Origin: Thelephora terrestris
Lineage: Eukaryota; Basidiomycota; Agaricomycetes; Thelephorales; Thelephoraceae
NCBI GenBank assembly: GCA_015956445.1
Contig: WIUZ02000017.1
Coordinates: 558,001 to 622,000, forward strand
Direction of reading: 5' to 3'
Length of the DNA: 64,000 nt
Under the pieces are notes generated by a model that was not told the origin of the DNA, made no database searches, and saw nothing but the letters and a program-made list of their open reading frames with translations. Position numbers and translations under genes: made by a program. The first letter of the stretch is position 1; every line of letters begins with the position of its first letter. Shown here piece by piece: positions 1-12,485 of this stretch.

Positions 1-1
1 C

Positions 2-912
2 ACGGAAGTGATCATTGGAAATGCTGCCTGGATGGAAGCGCATCGGGCAACCGTCGATCCGCAGCTCGAAATTTTCATGGATTCCTGTCAATCCCGGGGC
101 AACAGCATCGCCATTCTTGCCATGAAGGCTAATGGATCCACCTCATACGCCGCGGCTGTGGCCTTTGCCGTTGCGGATGTTATCCGACCGGAAGCTAAGG
201 CCGTCATCGCCGGACTCCAAGCAGACGGTATCCAGACGTGGATGCTCTCAGGGGATAATGAGAAGACCGCCAAGGTTGTCGCGGAGCAGGTCGGGATCCC
301 CACGACGAACGTCATCGCTGCTGTACTTCCCCACGAGAAGGCCCTGAAAATCCAGTGGCTACAGCAATTCGGGACCAAGAGGCCCGCGACTGGCCTGAGC
401 AGGATCTTTGGGGGAGGATTGAACAACAGGGCCATTGTCGCAATGACCGGAGATGGGATCAATGATGCTGCAGTAAGTTCCCTCCATTTTCCCCTGCGTT
501 GGATAGTGACTCAGACGGCTCTCCAGGCACTTTCCGCTGCAGACGTCGGAATCGCTATTGGGTCCGGAAGCGATGTCGCACTCTCAAGCGCATCCTTCAT
601 TCTCGTGTCGTCTAACTTGAAAGGTATCCTCACCCTGACAAAGTTGTCGAGGAAAGTGTTCAACAGGGTGAAACTCAATTTCGTAAGCACCACTCAGTTC
701 ACCCAAGTTCTAACCGATCGACCGACCGTACATGACAGTTCTGGGCAGCGATTTACAACATCATCGCGGTGCCTATTGCTGCCGGGGTGATCTACCCCAT
801 CGGAAATGCTCGCCTCGACCCCGTGTGGGCTTCGCTCTCAATGGCTCTTTCCTCCGTTTCGGTGGTTTGTAGTTCCTTGCTCTTGAAACTATACAGGGAA
901 CCAAAAGTCTAG
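2..912 (+). CDS. CCC2: Copper-transporting P-type ATPase, C-terminal part (5' cut by window edge)
   Basis: This is the end of a P1B-type Cu+-exporting ATPase, which pumps copper into the secretory pathway for oxidases and laccases. The frame is open from base 2. Seen in order: the end of the nucleotide-binding domain, the hinge motif [10 protein letters not shown], the metal-binding P-domain motif [26 protein letters not shown], and two C-terminal membrane helices starting [10 protein letters not shown]. Introns at 473-526 and 683-738 restore the family sequence exactly ([14 protein letters not shown] and KLNF-FWAAIYN). The stop TAG is at 910-912. The CPC copper site and the N-terminal metal-binding domains would lie before the window. 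Copper specificity is inferred from similarity to Ccc2/ATP7 tails. The gene is convergent with GCP3, 120 bases away. Confidence 0.9.
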
Positions 913-1032
913 AAACGCTGAGCCGCAAAATAGAAGCCACATGATACACGATCTCGCTGCACATTAGCATGTACATCTACCACAACATATTATATTACCA
1001 CCTCACCATGTACGATACAACCATAACTGTAT

Positions 1033-4000
1033 TCACTGCGCTTTGACGATATCCTTCTTCGTTTTGTAAAAGTCTGAGAACGAGAGCATAGTCCCGAGGA
1101 AACGACAATCAAGGTCATGATGACTTTGCAGTCCATGTACAAGAGTCTGCGTCTTCTCAGAGAATGCTGTGCTATACTCTTGAATCATACGGAGGGTTTG
1201 GTCCATATTTTCCTGGACGCGAGGGTCCGTATCACCTGCAGTGACCACCCCCTGTGGTCAGATTGTCAGTCCCTTCGGCCCTCTCTCAAATCTCGTTTAG
1301 ATGCTCACCCTGTCTGCGTCACGCTCAGCATCCCGACGGGCAGACTCGGACAAGCAATGGTTATAAAAGTTGTCCTATGGTACCAACCTGTCAGATGAAG
1401 TCTGGAGGAGACGGGGCGAAACCGACCGTAGACTCTCGGAACTGTAGAATGATCGTGAACAGCTCCCTCATTTGATTGAGTAAACTCTCCTGGGCGGGTG
1501 TCAGAAAGCATTACTACAGATTTCACCGCCCCTACCTCACGGCCCATCTTGTGGGTGAGTAATAGAACCTTCTTGACGATCCGGTCCAAGTATGAACGAT
1601 GCGCGTCAATGAGCGAATCGAGGTCTCCTTTCTTTTGCTGGATAAACTGGTGGAGGGCTTCCCACGAACATCCGATGACCTCTACTTGACAGTACGCTTG
1701 GGTTTGGCGGATGAAGTGAATCATTTCTGCCATAACAAGGCGAATCTTGTGCCACTGAAAGTTCAGATCTAGCATCAGGACGAAGTCTTAGTGCGATTCA
1801 TCGGCACCCAGAGTCAAAGGTTCACACCTGCTAGTCGCAGAAATGTTCTGGACCCCCCTGCAGTTCTCATCCATGCCGCACTCAGCGCAGACTCGATCCT
1901 CTTTATTTTCCAAAGATGATTGAATAGCTTGAGATAATTCATCATCGAATCCGCATCTAAGACCGTGTTGACTGGAGAGTCCACTTTGTATTCAAGGGTG
2001 AAGACGTCCCAGCCAATTTCCCCGTGGGAGTATTCCATCATACGTACGTCGAGTCGACGTAATACGTCTGATGAGTCTCTTTGAGCATTTGAGGAACGTA
2101 TCGCAGTCTCAAGTGTAGCGGTGAGATTGTGTCGATAGATGGTGTTCGCTGGGCGGGACAGGTTCGGACTGAGGAAGCACTTCTCAGTTCGTGGCAGGAA
2201 TTAGATGGAAGGGCTTACGCAAGGGCATCCATGAGAATGTCTGCAAAATCGCCATATCCCAGAAGAAAGTAGTGTTTCAGCGCCAGGAGGTGATCGAGCA
2301 GCTTGAATTTGTCAAAGAAGACATCAAAGAGCCTTTGACTTGCGATCTCGTAAGCTGCGTCGATGGATTTCTCTAGCCCGAGAATGTCGCTGTATTTGAG
2401 GTCTGAAATACGTGCAACTCAGTGAGCCGTTGAAATAAGTATCTGATACACAGGTGCACACCTCCTTTCGTCGTGGTTAATCTTTGACGCGTGATAACCC
2501 AATCTGAGTCGCCACAACTGTATTTTATAAAGTTCAAGCTTTTTCCGGTGGAGAAAATCTACAGAGTTCTCCATTATTGGCGCCAAAATCTGGCGATGGA
2601 ACAGCTCACTGACCTTTCTTCCAAATGCCTCGCCTAGAAATGATGGTAGCATTTCTTTCCGGAATCGATATTTTGCTTCCCACAGCCTAGATCTTGTATC
2701 GCTCTCCGAAGATCCCTCGTCCAAATCCCCCAAGATGTTGGGAAGGCCAAAATCTGTCGAGTTTTGGCCGCTTATAGCCTTGGGGTGAATATACTGATAG
2801 TGTGCCAGCTCTGGGTCCATGGCCACGAAGAATTCATCGCAGGGATCATATAATTCGCCAGAGAAGATCCATTTTTGAAGGATGGTGAAAAAGGGCTTCG
2901 AAACCTGGCTCAGACTAGTGAGGGCTGACGATATGGTTCAAGGTCAAATTTTCGCGTACTTCTTCCAAAAGTTGGTCCGTGAACTTGCGCACGAAGGGGT
3001 CACCGTTATCGGTGTAACCGTGAATTGTGCTAACCAAAGCACCGCCATATGCTTCTACAAAAGACCTGTCAGTTCCGTGTCCCCTGGTACGACAAGCGAG
3101 AGATACCTTTGGCTCCTTCTACACAGACACTCATCATTCGCATTCTCAGCCTCCAGTCGTCAATCCAAACATCCAATCGCTTCAAGGTCAAGCCTGTGTC
3201 CTTCTCGATAAGATCGTTCGTCGGGGCGGAAGCAGGTGGTTTCAGTGCATCCTCGGTCTTGTCTGTAACGCCCATTTGAGATTCGAGAATAGCGATGAGG
3301 CGATAGTACTCGGTTAGCTGAGTCTGGAGGTGATGGCACAAGCTCTGTTCGATCATGCCTACGCCGGATTTTCCCTCTCTCTCTCGGACGAAGGCATCGA
3401 CACGGATATATAGGTGACCAACTTCGGCCAGCTTGTGGATCAGAGCCTTTGTTGGTTCTAAAATGCGGTACCTCTGAACGGATGAGACAGGGTGCATCCG
3501 CACAGGATGATGACTTACAGGATCGCCCACGAATATAACCGAATTCTTGTCCTCAGATTCTCGGGAAAACTGTACGTACTTTCCCGAGATGCCTTGCAAA
3601 AGGTACAGGGTATCTCGAAGAAGGAGATGTTCTGGAAGGACTGGTATTCCTAGGCGAGTGTCAGGATGTGAGACGTCTGTGAAGGGAGGTCCGGACCTTG
3701 GACTGCGCGGAACTCTTTCAGTTTATCTGCGATAGATCGCCCCTTCCTTGACCCCACGATAGCCAGAGCTTCTGAAGGGGATTTTGCTGGGCTAGGCAGC
3801 ACAGCCAAAGTTGGTGGAGGCACGAGCGCTGGTAGGTAGTTCGGCCCATTCGTTATTGATCGGGAGCTAGATGAGGCTAGGGCATGTAGAAACTGCAGCG
3901 ACGCGTTTTTCCTTGACACAGCAGGCTAGTTTGTCGTCAATATAGAATAAGGGTGGGAGGACGCGACCCATGGCGCACTTGGTCGAGTAGGCGCGAAAGT

Positions 4001-4335
4001 AGATTTGTGAAGCGAAGGGCCGACGTCCCTGATGGGCTCAGTTGGTTGACTTTGGATAATGTGTCGATGTTAGCACCGAGGTTCGTTTCTCAGCAATGTA
4101 TACGCGACTGACGGTGTTTCTTAATGTTATCTGAAAGCTGCCCAGTGTCAAGTTCTCTCGATTTGCCGATGTGACTGTGGTGGGCGTTCGTTATTTATGG
4201 ATCAGGAGCCTCTGCATCTCTAACTGACCTTGCGAGAATATCTCTGCAGGTCGCGACTAACTCTCTTCTAAGCTCACTGTCTGTCCTCGCTTGCGGAACG
4301 ATGGAGAGGACGAGCGAGTCGAGCGAGTCCATCAT
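1033..4335 (-). CDS. SPC98: Gamma-tubulin complex component 3 (GCP3/Spc98/Alp6)
   Basis: This is a gamma-tubulin ring complex subunit that nucleates microtubules at the spindle pole body. The middle part carries GCP3-like stretches: LLRDTLYLLQGISGKYV, then ILEPTKALIHKLAEVGHLY, then SLCHHLQTQLTEYYRLIAIL, then LTLKRLDVWIDDWRLRMR. The C-terminal GRIP2 region has INFLH-like VDFLHRKK and the helices FQWHKIRLVMAEMIHFI. I place the start at MMDSLDSLVLSIVPQ (4335). The first exons are 4229-4335, 4113-4174, 3979-4049 and then from 3925 downward; the phases agree, and the second intron has a CTAAC branch site. At least eight further introns follow. The similarity favours GCP3 over GCP2. The gene is divergent from the IQGAP gene, with 123 bases between the start codons. 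Confidence 0.85.
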
Positions 4336-4458
4336 CGAGAGGCGGATGGGAGTTTCTTTCCGGATAAGGAAGGCTGTGTTTCTCACCTCTTTTCAGGACG
4401 ACGAGACGAGGAACCGAGACTAAGGCAACTCGACCCTCGTCCACCATTCGTTACTTCT
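4336..4458. promoter_or_regulatory. Compact bidirectional promoter between GCP3 and IQGAP
   Basis: Only 123 bases separate the two start codons, so both transcripts must initiate in or very near this stretch or inside each other's 5' region. I saw no clear TATA box. The short repeat gagcgagtc occurs twice just inside the GCP3 start (about 4311-4329). Confidence 0.45.
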
Positions 4459-7400
4459 ATGAGTGCAATGGATCGTGCAAACTCCGTGCCTTCCAACAGC
4501 CAGCGACCGGTCTCAAATCCTGGAACATTCGCTTATCAGACCAGGCTGCTTGAGCGGACATCGTCCCAACGGAGTACGACTTCCACACTTACAAGGTCCA
4601 GCTCTTCGTCTAGCAGAGCTCTTCAATCTCCGACCAGCACAGGGTCGTCGGGCACGCATACCGCCACGAGGCGATGGACACCCTCTCACCGCTCTGGAAC
4701 CAGTCTGGACCTCATGCGAGGGAAGTTTGAGGAACGGGTGAAGGCAGAGACTATCCTTGAGGGAAGATACAATCCGCCTGATGCAACTGATGATCCTGTC
4801 TACAGCCCGACAAAGAGATCACTTTATAACGACGGACCCGAACCATCCAGGTCGGCAGACCAACCCTCCTTTAGATCTCCGCAAGAAGATCATCCACCCA
4901 TACTCACTCCTTCGAGTTCGAAACGGCATACACTCCCTGCTACTATAATCGCTTCTCCTCTCTCCCCGAACACGACTGGTGTCAGTGTAGTTTCTCCCGA
5001 TCCCCCGCCGTTGTCAGGTTTATCCACTGGTACTGTCAATCGCATCAGGCTACCCAATTCCAACCCTAGCCCTTCCTCCATCGTCGAAAAGCTCAACAAT
5101 GTGGCCACTACTCTCGCGCCAACTTCCTCTCTCCAGCAGCTTCCACGCGCGCAACGGTCCAACACCTTGGAAAGCACTTTCCAGAGCGCACGAGACACTT
5201 TCTCCAAATTATCCGAGCAAACCTCTCCCACATCCACTCCATATTCTTCAGCCCATAGCCCCGCTAAATCTACACCTTTCAAGACAAGACCCGCCTCCAT
5301 ATCTGGCTTTGGCTCGATCATCGGAAACGGCAGTCACTTCCCACCGGAGGATTTGGGGAACCGACCACCACGGTCTTACACTCGTTCGGCACGGTCTGTC
5401 TCGCCGGAGAAATCATCCGCTGACGGAGCCCCTTCATCGTACTCAATTCAATCCACCCCTCAACCCCCTTATCAACCCCCGCCGGAGCCCCCTGTCCCCT
5501 CAGTGATGTCACCCCGTGTTTACCGAAGCTCGTACATGGCAAACAAGAAGGGAACCTATGGCGAGAGCCTCGGAACCAGTCGAAAGTTTGGTCGGCACCT
5601 ACCTCGCATCGCTAGTGGGGACGCAAATGACGATTTGGTGGCCGATGAACCACAAAAACCTCCTCCGTCCCCAATCTCAGAGCGGTCGATGCCTTCCCGA
5701 ACCGTGGAATCATCCTTGCCACCTTCTTCACCAGAGAGACTTTCACCATCAAAGTTCAGAGAGTCTCGTTTACCACCTTCTTCACCAGAGCGTCCATCTT
5801 TTGATAAACGACCGTCCACCTCTACCATTGATGCCTTTTCTTATCTCGACGATGAGCGACAAAAGCGCCAGCAGGCCCGGGAGAGAAGGCGGCAGAATGT
5901 CTGGGGAACACCTGGCGCTCTCCCGGCAGTCCCGACATCACCTACGAAGCAGGACATCATCATTCCCAGCGCTGTCTTGAACCCCACGCGAGACGTCGCT
6001 GGTATTCCCGGACGACTCAAACTCTCTCGGAAGACCCCCGCCGCTGCCGCTGCTACTCCACTACCATCCTCCAGGTTGACACGGGGCCTATGGGCCGACA
6101 CTCAACGACATCTCATCCAGGCGTATGAATACTTATGTCACGTCGGCGAGGCGCAGCAGTGGATAGAAGGGTGTCTGGAGCAGGAACTCGGCTTTGGTGT
6201 CGTGGAGATGGAGGAAGAGCTGAGGAACGGGATCGTTCTAGCCAAGCTTGTGAGGAGATTCAAGGGCGAGGCAGGTACCCGGCGGATCTACGAGGTTTTA
6301 CCAAGTCCTTCTCTTCATTCATGATCGCTAATCACGTTTCATCAGGCACGGAAGCTGGATTTCAGGCATTCTGACAACATCAACTACTTTTTCGATTTTG
6401 TTCGCAACGACGCTGGGCTACCTGAGGTAATGGCCGCCCTTTCTTGCCAGACTTTCGCCCTGACAATTTCCAGTGCTTCATCTTCGAATTGACTGACCTT
6501 TACGAAAAGAAGAACTTCCCCAAAGTTGTATATTGTATCCATGCTCTGAGGTGAGTAGTGCTGAAGGTTGTACGTTGTCACTCCTCATTTCTTTCAGTCA
6601 TCTGCTCGCCCGTCGCGGCATGGCCGATCGCATTGGCAACCTGTTGGGTCAGCTTCAATTTTCGGATGATCAACTCCGGAGAACCCAAAAAGGTTTGAAG
6701 GATGCTGGCGTCCCTATGCCCAATTTCAGCGACGTCGGGCGGGAGCTTGCGAAGGAGATCAACGAAGAACCAGAGGAAGAACCCGAAACTGAAGATGAGC
6801 GTAAGAGATTCTATAGAGTGGCTTTTCTACCCGGTCTGCTAACAGCCGCTTCCAGGCAGAGACCGTCTGCTCCTAGAGAACGAAGAATCAATCATTGGTT
6901 TGCAAACTATGGCGCGCGCCTTCCTGGCTCGCAAGGCCCAAGCCACACTCCAAGCTCGCCTTCATCTCGCCGAACGCTACGGTCGCAAGATCCAGGCCCA
7001 ATGCAGAGGTTTCCTTGTTCGGAGCCACTTACAACAAGCAAGGCGGCGACATACGGACGTTACTCCACGCGTGATCGCAATCCAAGCTGCGGCCCGAGCA
7101 CTTCTCGCCCGCAGGGCCTGGTACCAACGACTCAAACGAATTCGCAGCATTTCCAACGTTACTGTCAAGATCCAAGCCCAAGCAAGGGGCGTTATCCAGA
7201 GGCGACGGTTCCGAGTGTTCAGGGGAGCCCTTCAGCGTAGTAGCGCTGCTTTTGTCAAGCTTCAGTCCATTGCCCGAGCTCGGATCGTCAGGAAGTCCCA
7301 CCAGCAGGTCACTAAATCTTTCAGCCAGAGAGTGGTCGTGACCTCCATCGTCAATGTACAAGCCGCTTGTCGCGGGGTGTTGGCTCGTCGCAGGATCAAA

Positions 7401-10400
7401 GAGCACGTATCCCTCATAGAGCGCATCGTTCCCCAAGTCATCGGTCTCCAGGCTCACGCGAGGGGCGTCCTTGAGCGACGTATGATTGGCAGGCAACTAG
7501 CCAAACTCGACGACATCTCGGACATCATCGTCCGAATCCAAGCTGCTGCCAGGACTTATCTCGTTCGAAAACGCCTGCTCATGCTCATCCGGAACCTTCG
7601 CAAAGTGACTTCTGCTATCGTCAGCGTTCAGACCCGCGCTCGAGCAAATTTGGCAAGACAGAAGCATCAGGTGTTGGCTAAGGCGCTCTCAGAGGTCAAG
7701 GTAGTCTCGTCGGTCAACAGCTTCCAGGCTCGCGCCCGAGCCGCCCTGGCCCGGACAAAGCACCGGGAGACCGGAAAGAAACTAGAATTCGTTGAACCTG
7801 AGGTAGAAGGATTCCAAGCCTCCTGTCGAGGTGCTCTTGTTCGAAGAGATTACTACGCGTGGAGGGATCACTTGTGGGCAAGTGAAGATGTCGCCGTCCA
7901 TCTCCAAGCCCTGCTCCGAGGTGCCGTTCAACGCGGGAAATTCCAAGCGAAGGCTAGGTACTACCGGGAGAACCTCAAGCGAGTCATCCAGATCCAGGCT
8001 CTCGTCCGTGCGAAGGAGACAAGGGAGCAGTACCGTCAGCTCACTCTTGGAACAAACGTCAACGTTGGAACAATCAAAAACTTTGTGCATCTCCTCGACG
8101 ATTCTGAGGCCGATTTTCAGGCGGAACTTACTGTCGAGAGTCTCCGCAAGGAAGTCGTTCAACAGATCCGTGAGGTACAAACCCTGGAGACCAACGTGAA
8201 CGAGTTGGACACCAAGATTGCACTGATGGTGAACAACGCGAAGACGTTTGAAGAGCTCGCCCGTGTCAAGCGTAGACTCGGTCGTGGTGAATCCGGAACG
8301 ATCAGTGCAACTCGAGCTTCCATCCTCGCCGCTCACGGTGATCCATTCGCAGGTCCCAGCACTCTGGACCATTCAGCGAAACGAAAATTAGATCTGTACC
8401 AGCAACTGTTTTACTTGCTCCAGACCCGCGGCGAATACCTTGCTAAACTCTTCATGAGGGTTTCCGGGCATGAGGTTGACGAGAAGTCTCGCAGGTTGGT
8501 TGAGCGCGTCACCTTGACACTATACGCGTATGGGCATGACAGGAGGGAGGATTACCTTCTTCTTAAGATGTTCCAGGCAAGTTCCCGTTCCCCTCGTAAC
8601 AATGGTGGCTGTAGTGTTTATATCCGGTCCTCCAGCACTCGGTCCTTCAGGAGATCCAAGCTGCGAATACTCTGGCAGACGTTCGTCAAAGTCACCCTAT
8701 GTATATCAACGTCGCGGTGCAGTATATTCGACCCAAGCAGTCATTCTATATCCGAGAGTCACTGAGGAGGTTGATTCTGGAGGTCGTGGAGGCCGATGAC
8801 CTTGACTTGGAAGCGGACCCCTCCATCGTGCGTCCCTGTCCACCACAACTTTCCTTCTAGTCATACAATTCCTCTAAGATCTACCGCACCCGGGTGTCTG
8901 CCGAGGAGATGCGGACTGGCGTCCATAGACCGGACAAGGATCTACCTTTCTACCAGGCGTTGAACGATCCGGATACCCGCGCAGAGTATATCCGCCGTGC
9001 GTTCATCCGTTGGACTCGTGTATTTCCTAATAGCTAATTAGCTAATGGTGTTGCAGACCTACAGCTGTTACAATGGTGGAGCGAGAGTTTTTTGACGGCA
9101 ATCATCAACTCGACGAACAAAGTTCCATATGGCATGAGGTATCTTGCCCGTGAGACACTCGCTGCACTCAGGGAGAAGTTCCCGCATGCCACCGACGAAG
9201 AATACGCGTCGTGCCTTGGTAGGTTGATTTACTACAGGTCTATCAACCCCGCTATCATGTAAGCCTCTGCCCTCCAAATATCCGTGATCTTCATGAACGA
9301 TTTCCCCTAGCACTCCGGAAACCTTCGACATCGTTTCTTCTACTGTCAATGTCGAGTCGAGGAAGAACTTGGCCCAGATTTCGCGAGTCTTGACACAAGT
9401 TTGCAGCGGTATGGAGTTCGGCGATGACAACCCTTGCTACCTGCCCGTGAACGACTTCGTGAACAATGCTGTCGGCCAGATGTCGGCTTGGCTCGTCGAG
9501 GGTGTGTATACACACTTTACTATACTCCGGGCCCTTGGCTGTACGCTTATTTTCGCTCCTCAGTTGCCAATGTTCCGGACGTTGAGACGCAGTACCACGC
9601 TCATGAGTTCTTGGATGCGACTGTCCAGCCCAAGCCGATCGAGATTTCTCCAAACGAAGTCTATTCGCTTCATAGGGTACTTTCAGATAACCTGAATCAC
9701 TTGGTGAGTGACACATGACACGGGCACAACACCCTTTTTTTGACGCTTAGCAGGCCCCCGAACGCGATGACCCACTTCGAACCATCCTTGGCGAGCTGAA
9801 CGGTGTGCCCACCGTCGGAAACAACGAACTCACCGACGCTCGAGACCATCCAATCACGCTTGAACTCACCAATCGATTTGCCAACGTCCGAGACCCTCAC
9901 GCAGATGTGAAGGCACTGTGGGTTCAAGCCAAACGAGCGGTGTTAGCCATACTTCGTGTTCAACCGTCCAAGGACCTTGTCGAGTCACTGATGCAACCGG
10001 TCACTGAAGAGCACGAAATCGCGTGGGACTCGATCTTGGAGGAGATGGAGGTAGAGCAGTACAGACATGATCGCCGCATGCCCTCCACGATCGTGGCTGA
10101 TGGGGCTTACAGGCTGGAGGATATCAGATCGTGAGTTCATTATTATAACAACTCTATTTGTCGAATGACATTTACTCCTCCCATGTAGGATGACTTTCCG
10201 AGAAGTGAAGGCCCACGCCATTTTCTATCTGCTCGAGCTGGAAAAACAAGGGAAGATCACTCGAGACGACGGCTATCAAGGGATCCTCAACGCCATTGCC
10301 AGTGACGTCCGAAGCAAGCATCGCAAGCGCCTCGATCGTCAGCAGGAGAAGGAGTACATGAAGGGGGCCCTGAAGCAGTTGTCAGAGAGGAAGAAGTTCT

Positions 10401-10977
10401 TCGAGGAGAAGATCGAGAGTTACAACGCATTTGTCGATGGCGCCATGAATACCATGCAACGCGGTAATCAAAAGTGGGCATTCTCTCGACGAAAAAGTCG
10501 TCAGGGCCCTTTCTTACTCAGATTCTTCACAGGAAACGGTTCACCCTCCCCTTCACCAAGCAATCGAACCACCTTCGGGATCTCCAGCGTGCTGGCAGGG
10601 TTCCCCAGTTCGGCTCATTCATCTACAGTGCCAAGTCTTGGTACGACAAGGGGATTCTCATCTCCATCGACAAGTACTCGCCGATGCAATTTGACAAGAT
10701 GGAGGTCATCCTTTCTTCCAACACGGTCGGAGTCTTCAATATCGAGATCCGCAAAGACGCTATGGGTATCAGCAATAGGATTGCCCAGGCGGACTTGAAG
10801 ATGGAAGACTTGTTGCAGGCGCAATATCAAGACCGCGCATCGGTTTCGTTGTCGAATGACCAGGTTAAGTTCCATTTGGAGTCGTTGCTGTATCAGATCA
10901 ACAAAAAGTAAGTGGTTAGAACACATCGGCAACTCTGCGCAGCGCGGCTGACGCACATTCCTAGATTCTCTGCTTGA
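4459..10977 (+). CDS. IQG1: IQGAP-family cytokinesis scaffold (Iqg1/Rng2 type)
   Basis: This scaffold links actin, calmodulin/myosin light chains and small GTPases at the cytokinetic ring. Order of domains: about 540 residues of Ser/Pro-rich, probably disordered sequence; a calponin-homology domain (from LIQAYEYLCHVGEAQQWIEG); about 13 IQ-like repeats of the form [ILVF]QxxxRxxxxR (about 6895-8030); a RasGAP-related domain with the IQGAP-type YYRSINPAI in place of the catalytic FLR motif; and a RasGAP C-terminal domain ending in YQINKKFSA. MSAMDRANS at 4459 is the chosen start because upstream ATGs overlap the GCP3 5' exon. There are multiple short introns. The last coding exon is only 13 nt (10965-10977). 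The GAP-related domain is expected to bind rather than inactivate GTPases. Confidence 0.9.
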
Positions 10978-11273
10978 TGTTTTGCACCCATGTATCGCTG
11001 TCCGTTTACCCTACGCTTTCGATTGCATTTCTTCACGATCTCTGTCTTTGTTTTCCTTCCAATACATCCTTACGACATTTAACGACCCAGCCTTCTTGCA
11101 TCTTCGAAATCGCGCATATATAATTGTAAAGAATTGTTTTCATATACCGAGATTCTGTATCATCGAATTTGCAACGAGTAGTACCTATTGTATACACGTC
11201 TCGCTACCCCTCACGCGGGCTTGAGGATAAGTTGATCGGGCCGCGTCGGATTATCTTATCTCTGTCACTCGAT

Positions 11274-12485
11274 ATGGACAGGAGGCGAAGGAGTAGATTC
11301 CGTCCCTGCATAGACCTACACGACGGACAGGTGAAACAAATCGTCGGGGGCACGCTTTCAGACGACAACCCAGATATCTTGAGGACCAACTTCGTGGCGA
11401 AGTACGTTCTGTTCCCTCGAGTATAAACTTGATTCGACCTCTAGTTGATTGACGGTGATTGGGTAGTGAATCTCCCGGTTACTATGCTCGGTTGTATAGA
11501 AAACATGAGTTGGAAGGGGGGCATGTGATTAAGCTGGGAAAGGGTAACGACGAGGCTGCGAGAGCTGCGCTCAGTGCCTGGCCAGGAGGACTTCAGATCG
11601 GAGGTGGGATCACGGAAGCGAATGCAAAAGAGTGGTTGGACGCAGGAGCTTCCAAGGTACGAACTTGGAATGGCTACCTGGTTGTGACACGATCAAGTTC
11701 GCCTCAAAAGTTCGTGGACAGGTTATTGTGACGTCTTATCTGTTCCCTGGCGCGAAATTTTCGTTCGAGAGGTTGGAAAGGGTCTCGTCTGTTGTTGGGA
11801 AAGACAGGTTGGTGGTTGACGTTAGGTGTGTGTTATGGAAACCTTTGGCTACTATAGGTTCTGATTTTGCCGCCGCAGTTGTAGGAAGAGGGGAGACAGG
11901 TGGTTCGTTGCCATGAACAAATGGCAGGATATCACGGATATGGAGGTTTCCCGAGGTAGTCGGAATATCAAAGAATGAGTTTATATTGATGACCACTCCT
12001 GCTCAGGTTCCCTGGACCTCCTCTCGGGATATTGTAGCGAATTTTTGATTCACGCTGCAGACGTGGAAGGACTGTGTCAAGGGATTGACGAAGATCTCGT
12101 AACCCGTTGGTCGATTTCGCCTTTTTTATAGGGTCTTTTGTGTTTAAACCCGAGATAGGATTGGGGGAATGGGTGAAGGTGCCGACGACGTATGCCGGGG
12201 GCGCAAAAGGTGAGCTATTATTGGCTCTTCGCTCTGAAGTTGCGCTGACCCGCCACGGGCAGATATATCTGACCTGGATCTGGTCGATCGACTGTCAGAT
12301 GGCCGGGTTGATCTCACGTATGGAAGGTGAGGTTATCTTTATCCGTTCCGCAGCCTTTGCATCAAGCCTGACAGAAGACGCGTTACAGCTCGTTGGACAT
12401 TTTCGGTGGATCGTTGGTGAAATTCGACGAGCTTGTAGCTAAAACTTTGTCTGGTGTCGAGTCGATGGGGTTAGCCGAGGAATAA
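11274..12485 (+). CDS. HIS6: Phosphoribosylformimino-AICAR ribotide isomerase (histidine step 4)
   Basis: This cytosolic enzyme opens the ribose ring of ProFAR to PRFAR (an Amadori rearrangement) in histidine synthesis. It shows the HisA/HIS6 beta-alpha barrel: the N-terminal strand [18 protein letters not shown] with the conserved Asp; the eukaryotic insertion [17 protein letters not shown]; the phosphate-binding LQIGGGIT; then [37 protein letters not shown] and [13 protein letters not shown]. Five or more short introns interrupt it, the first at about 11401-11466. The stop is TAA at 12483-12485. The start [11 protein letters not shown] at 11274 fits the family length of about 250-260 residues. 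Confidence 0.88.

Noticed and set aside
88-462. 124-codon minus-strand open frame inside the copper ATPase
   Set aside because: It is a shadow of the highly conserved ATPase frame on the plus strand.
1033-4335. Assignment of the gamma-tubulin complex gene to GCP2
   Set aside because: The blocks LLRDTLYLLQGISGKYV and LTLKRLDVWIDDWRLR fit GCP3/Spc98 better than GCP2.
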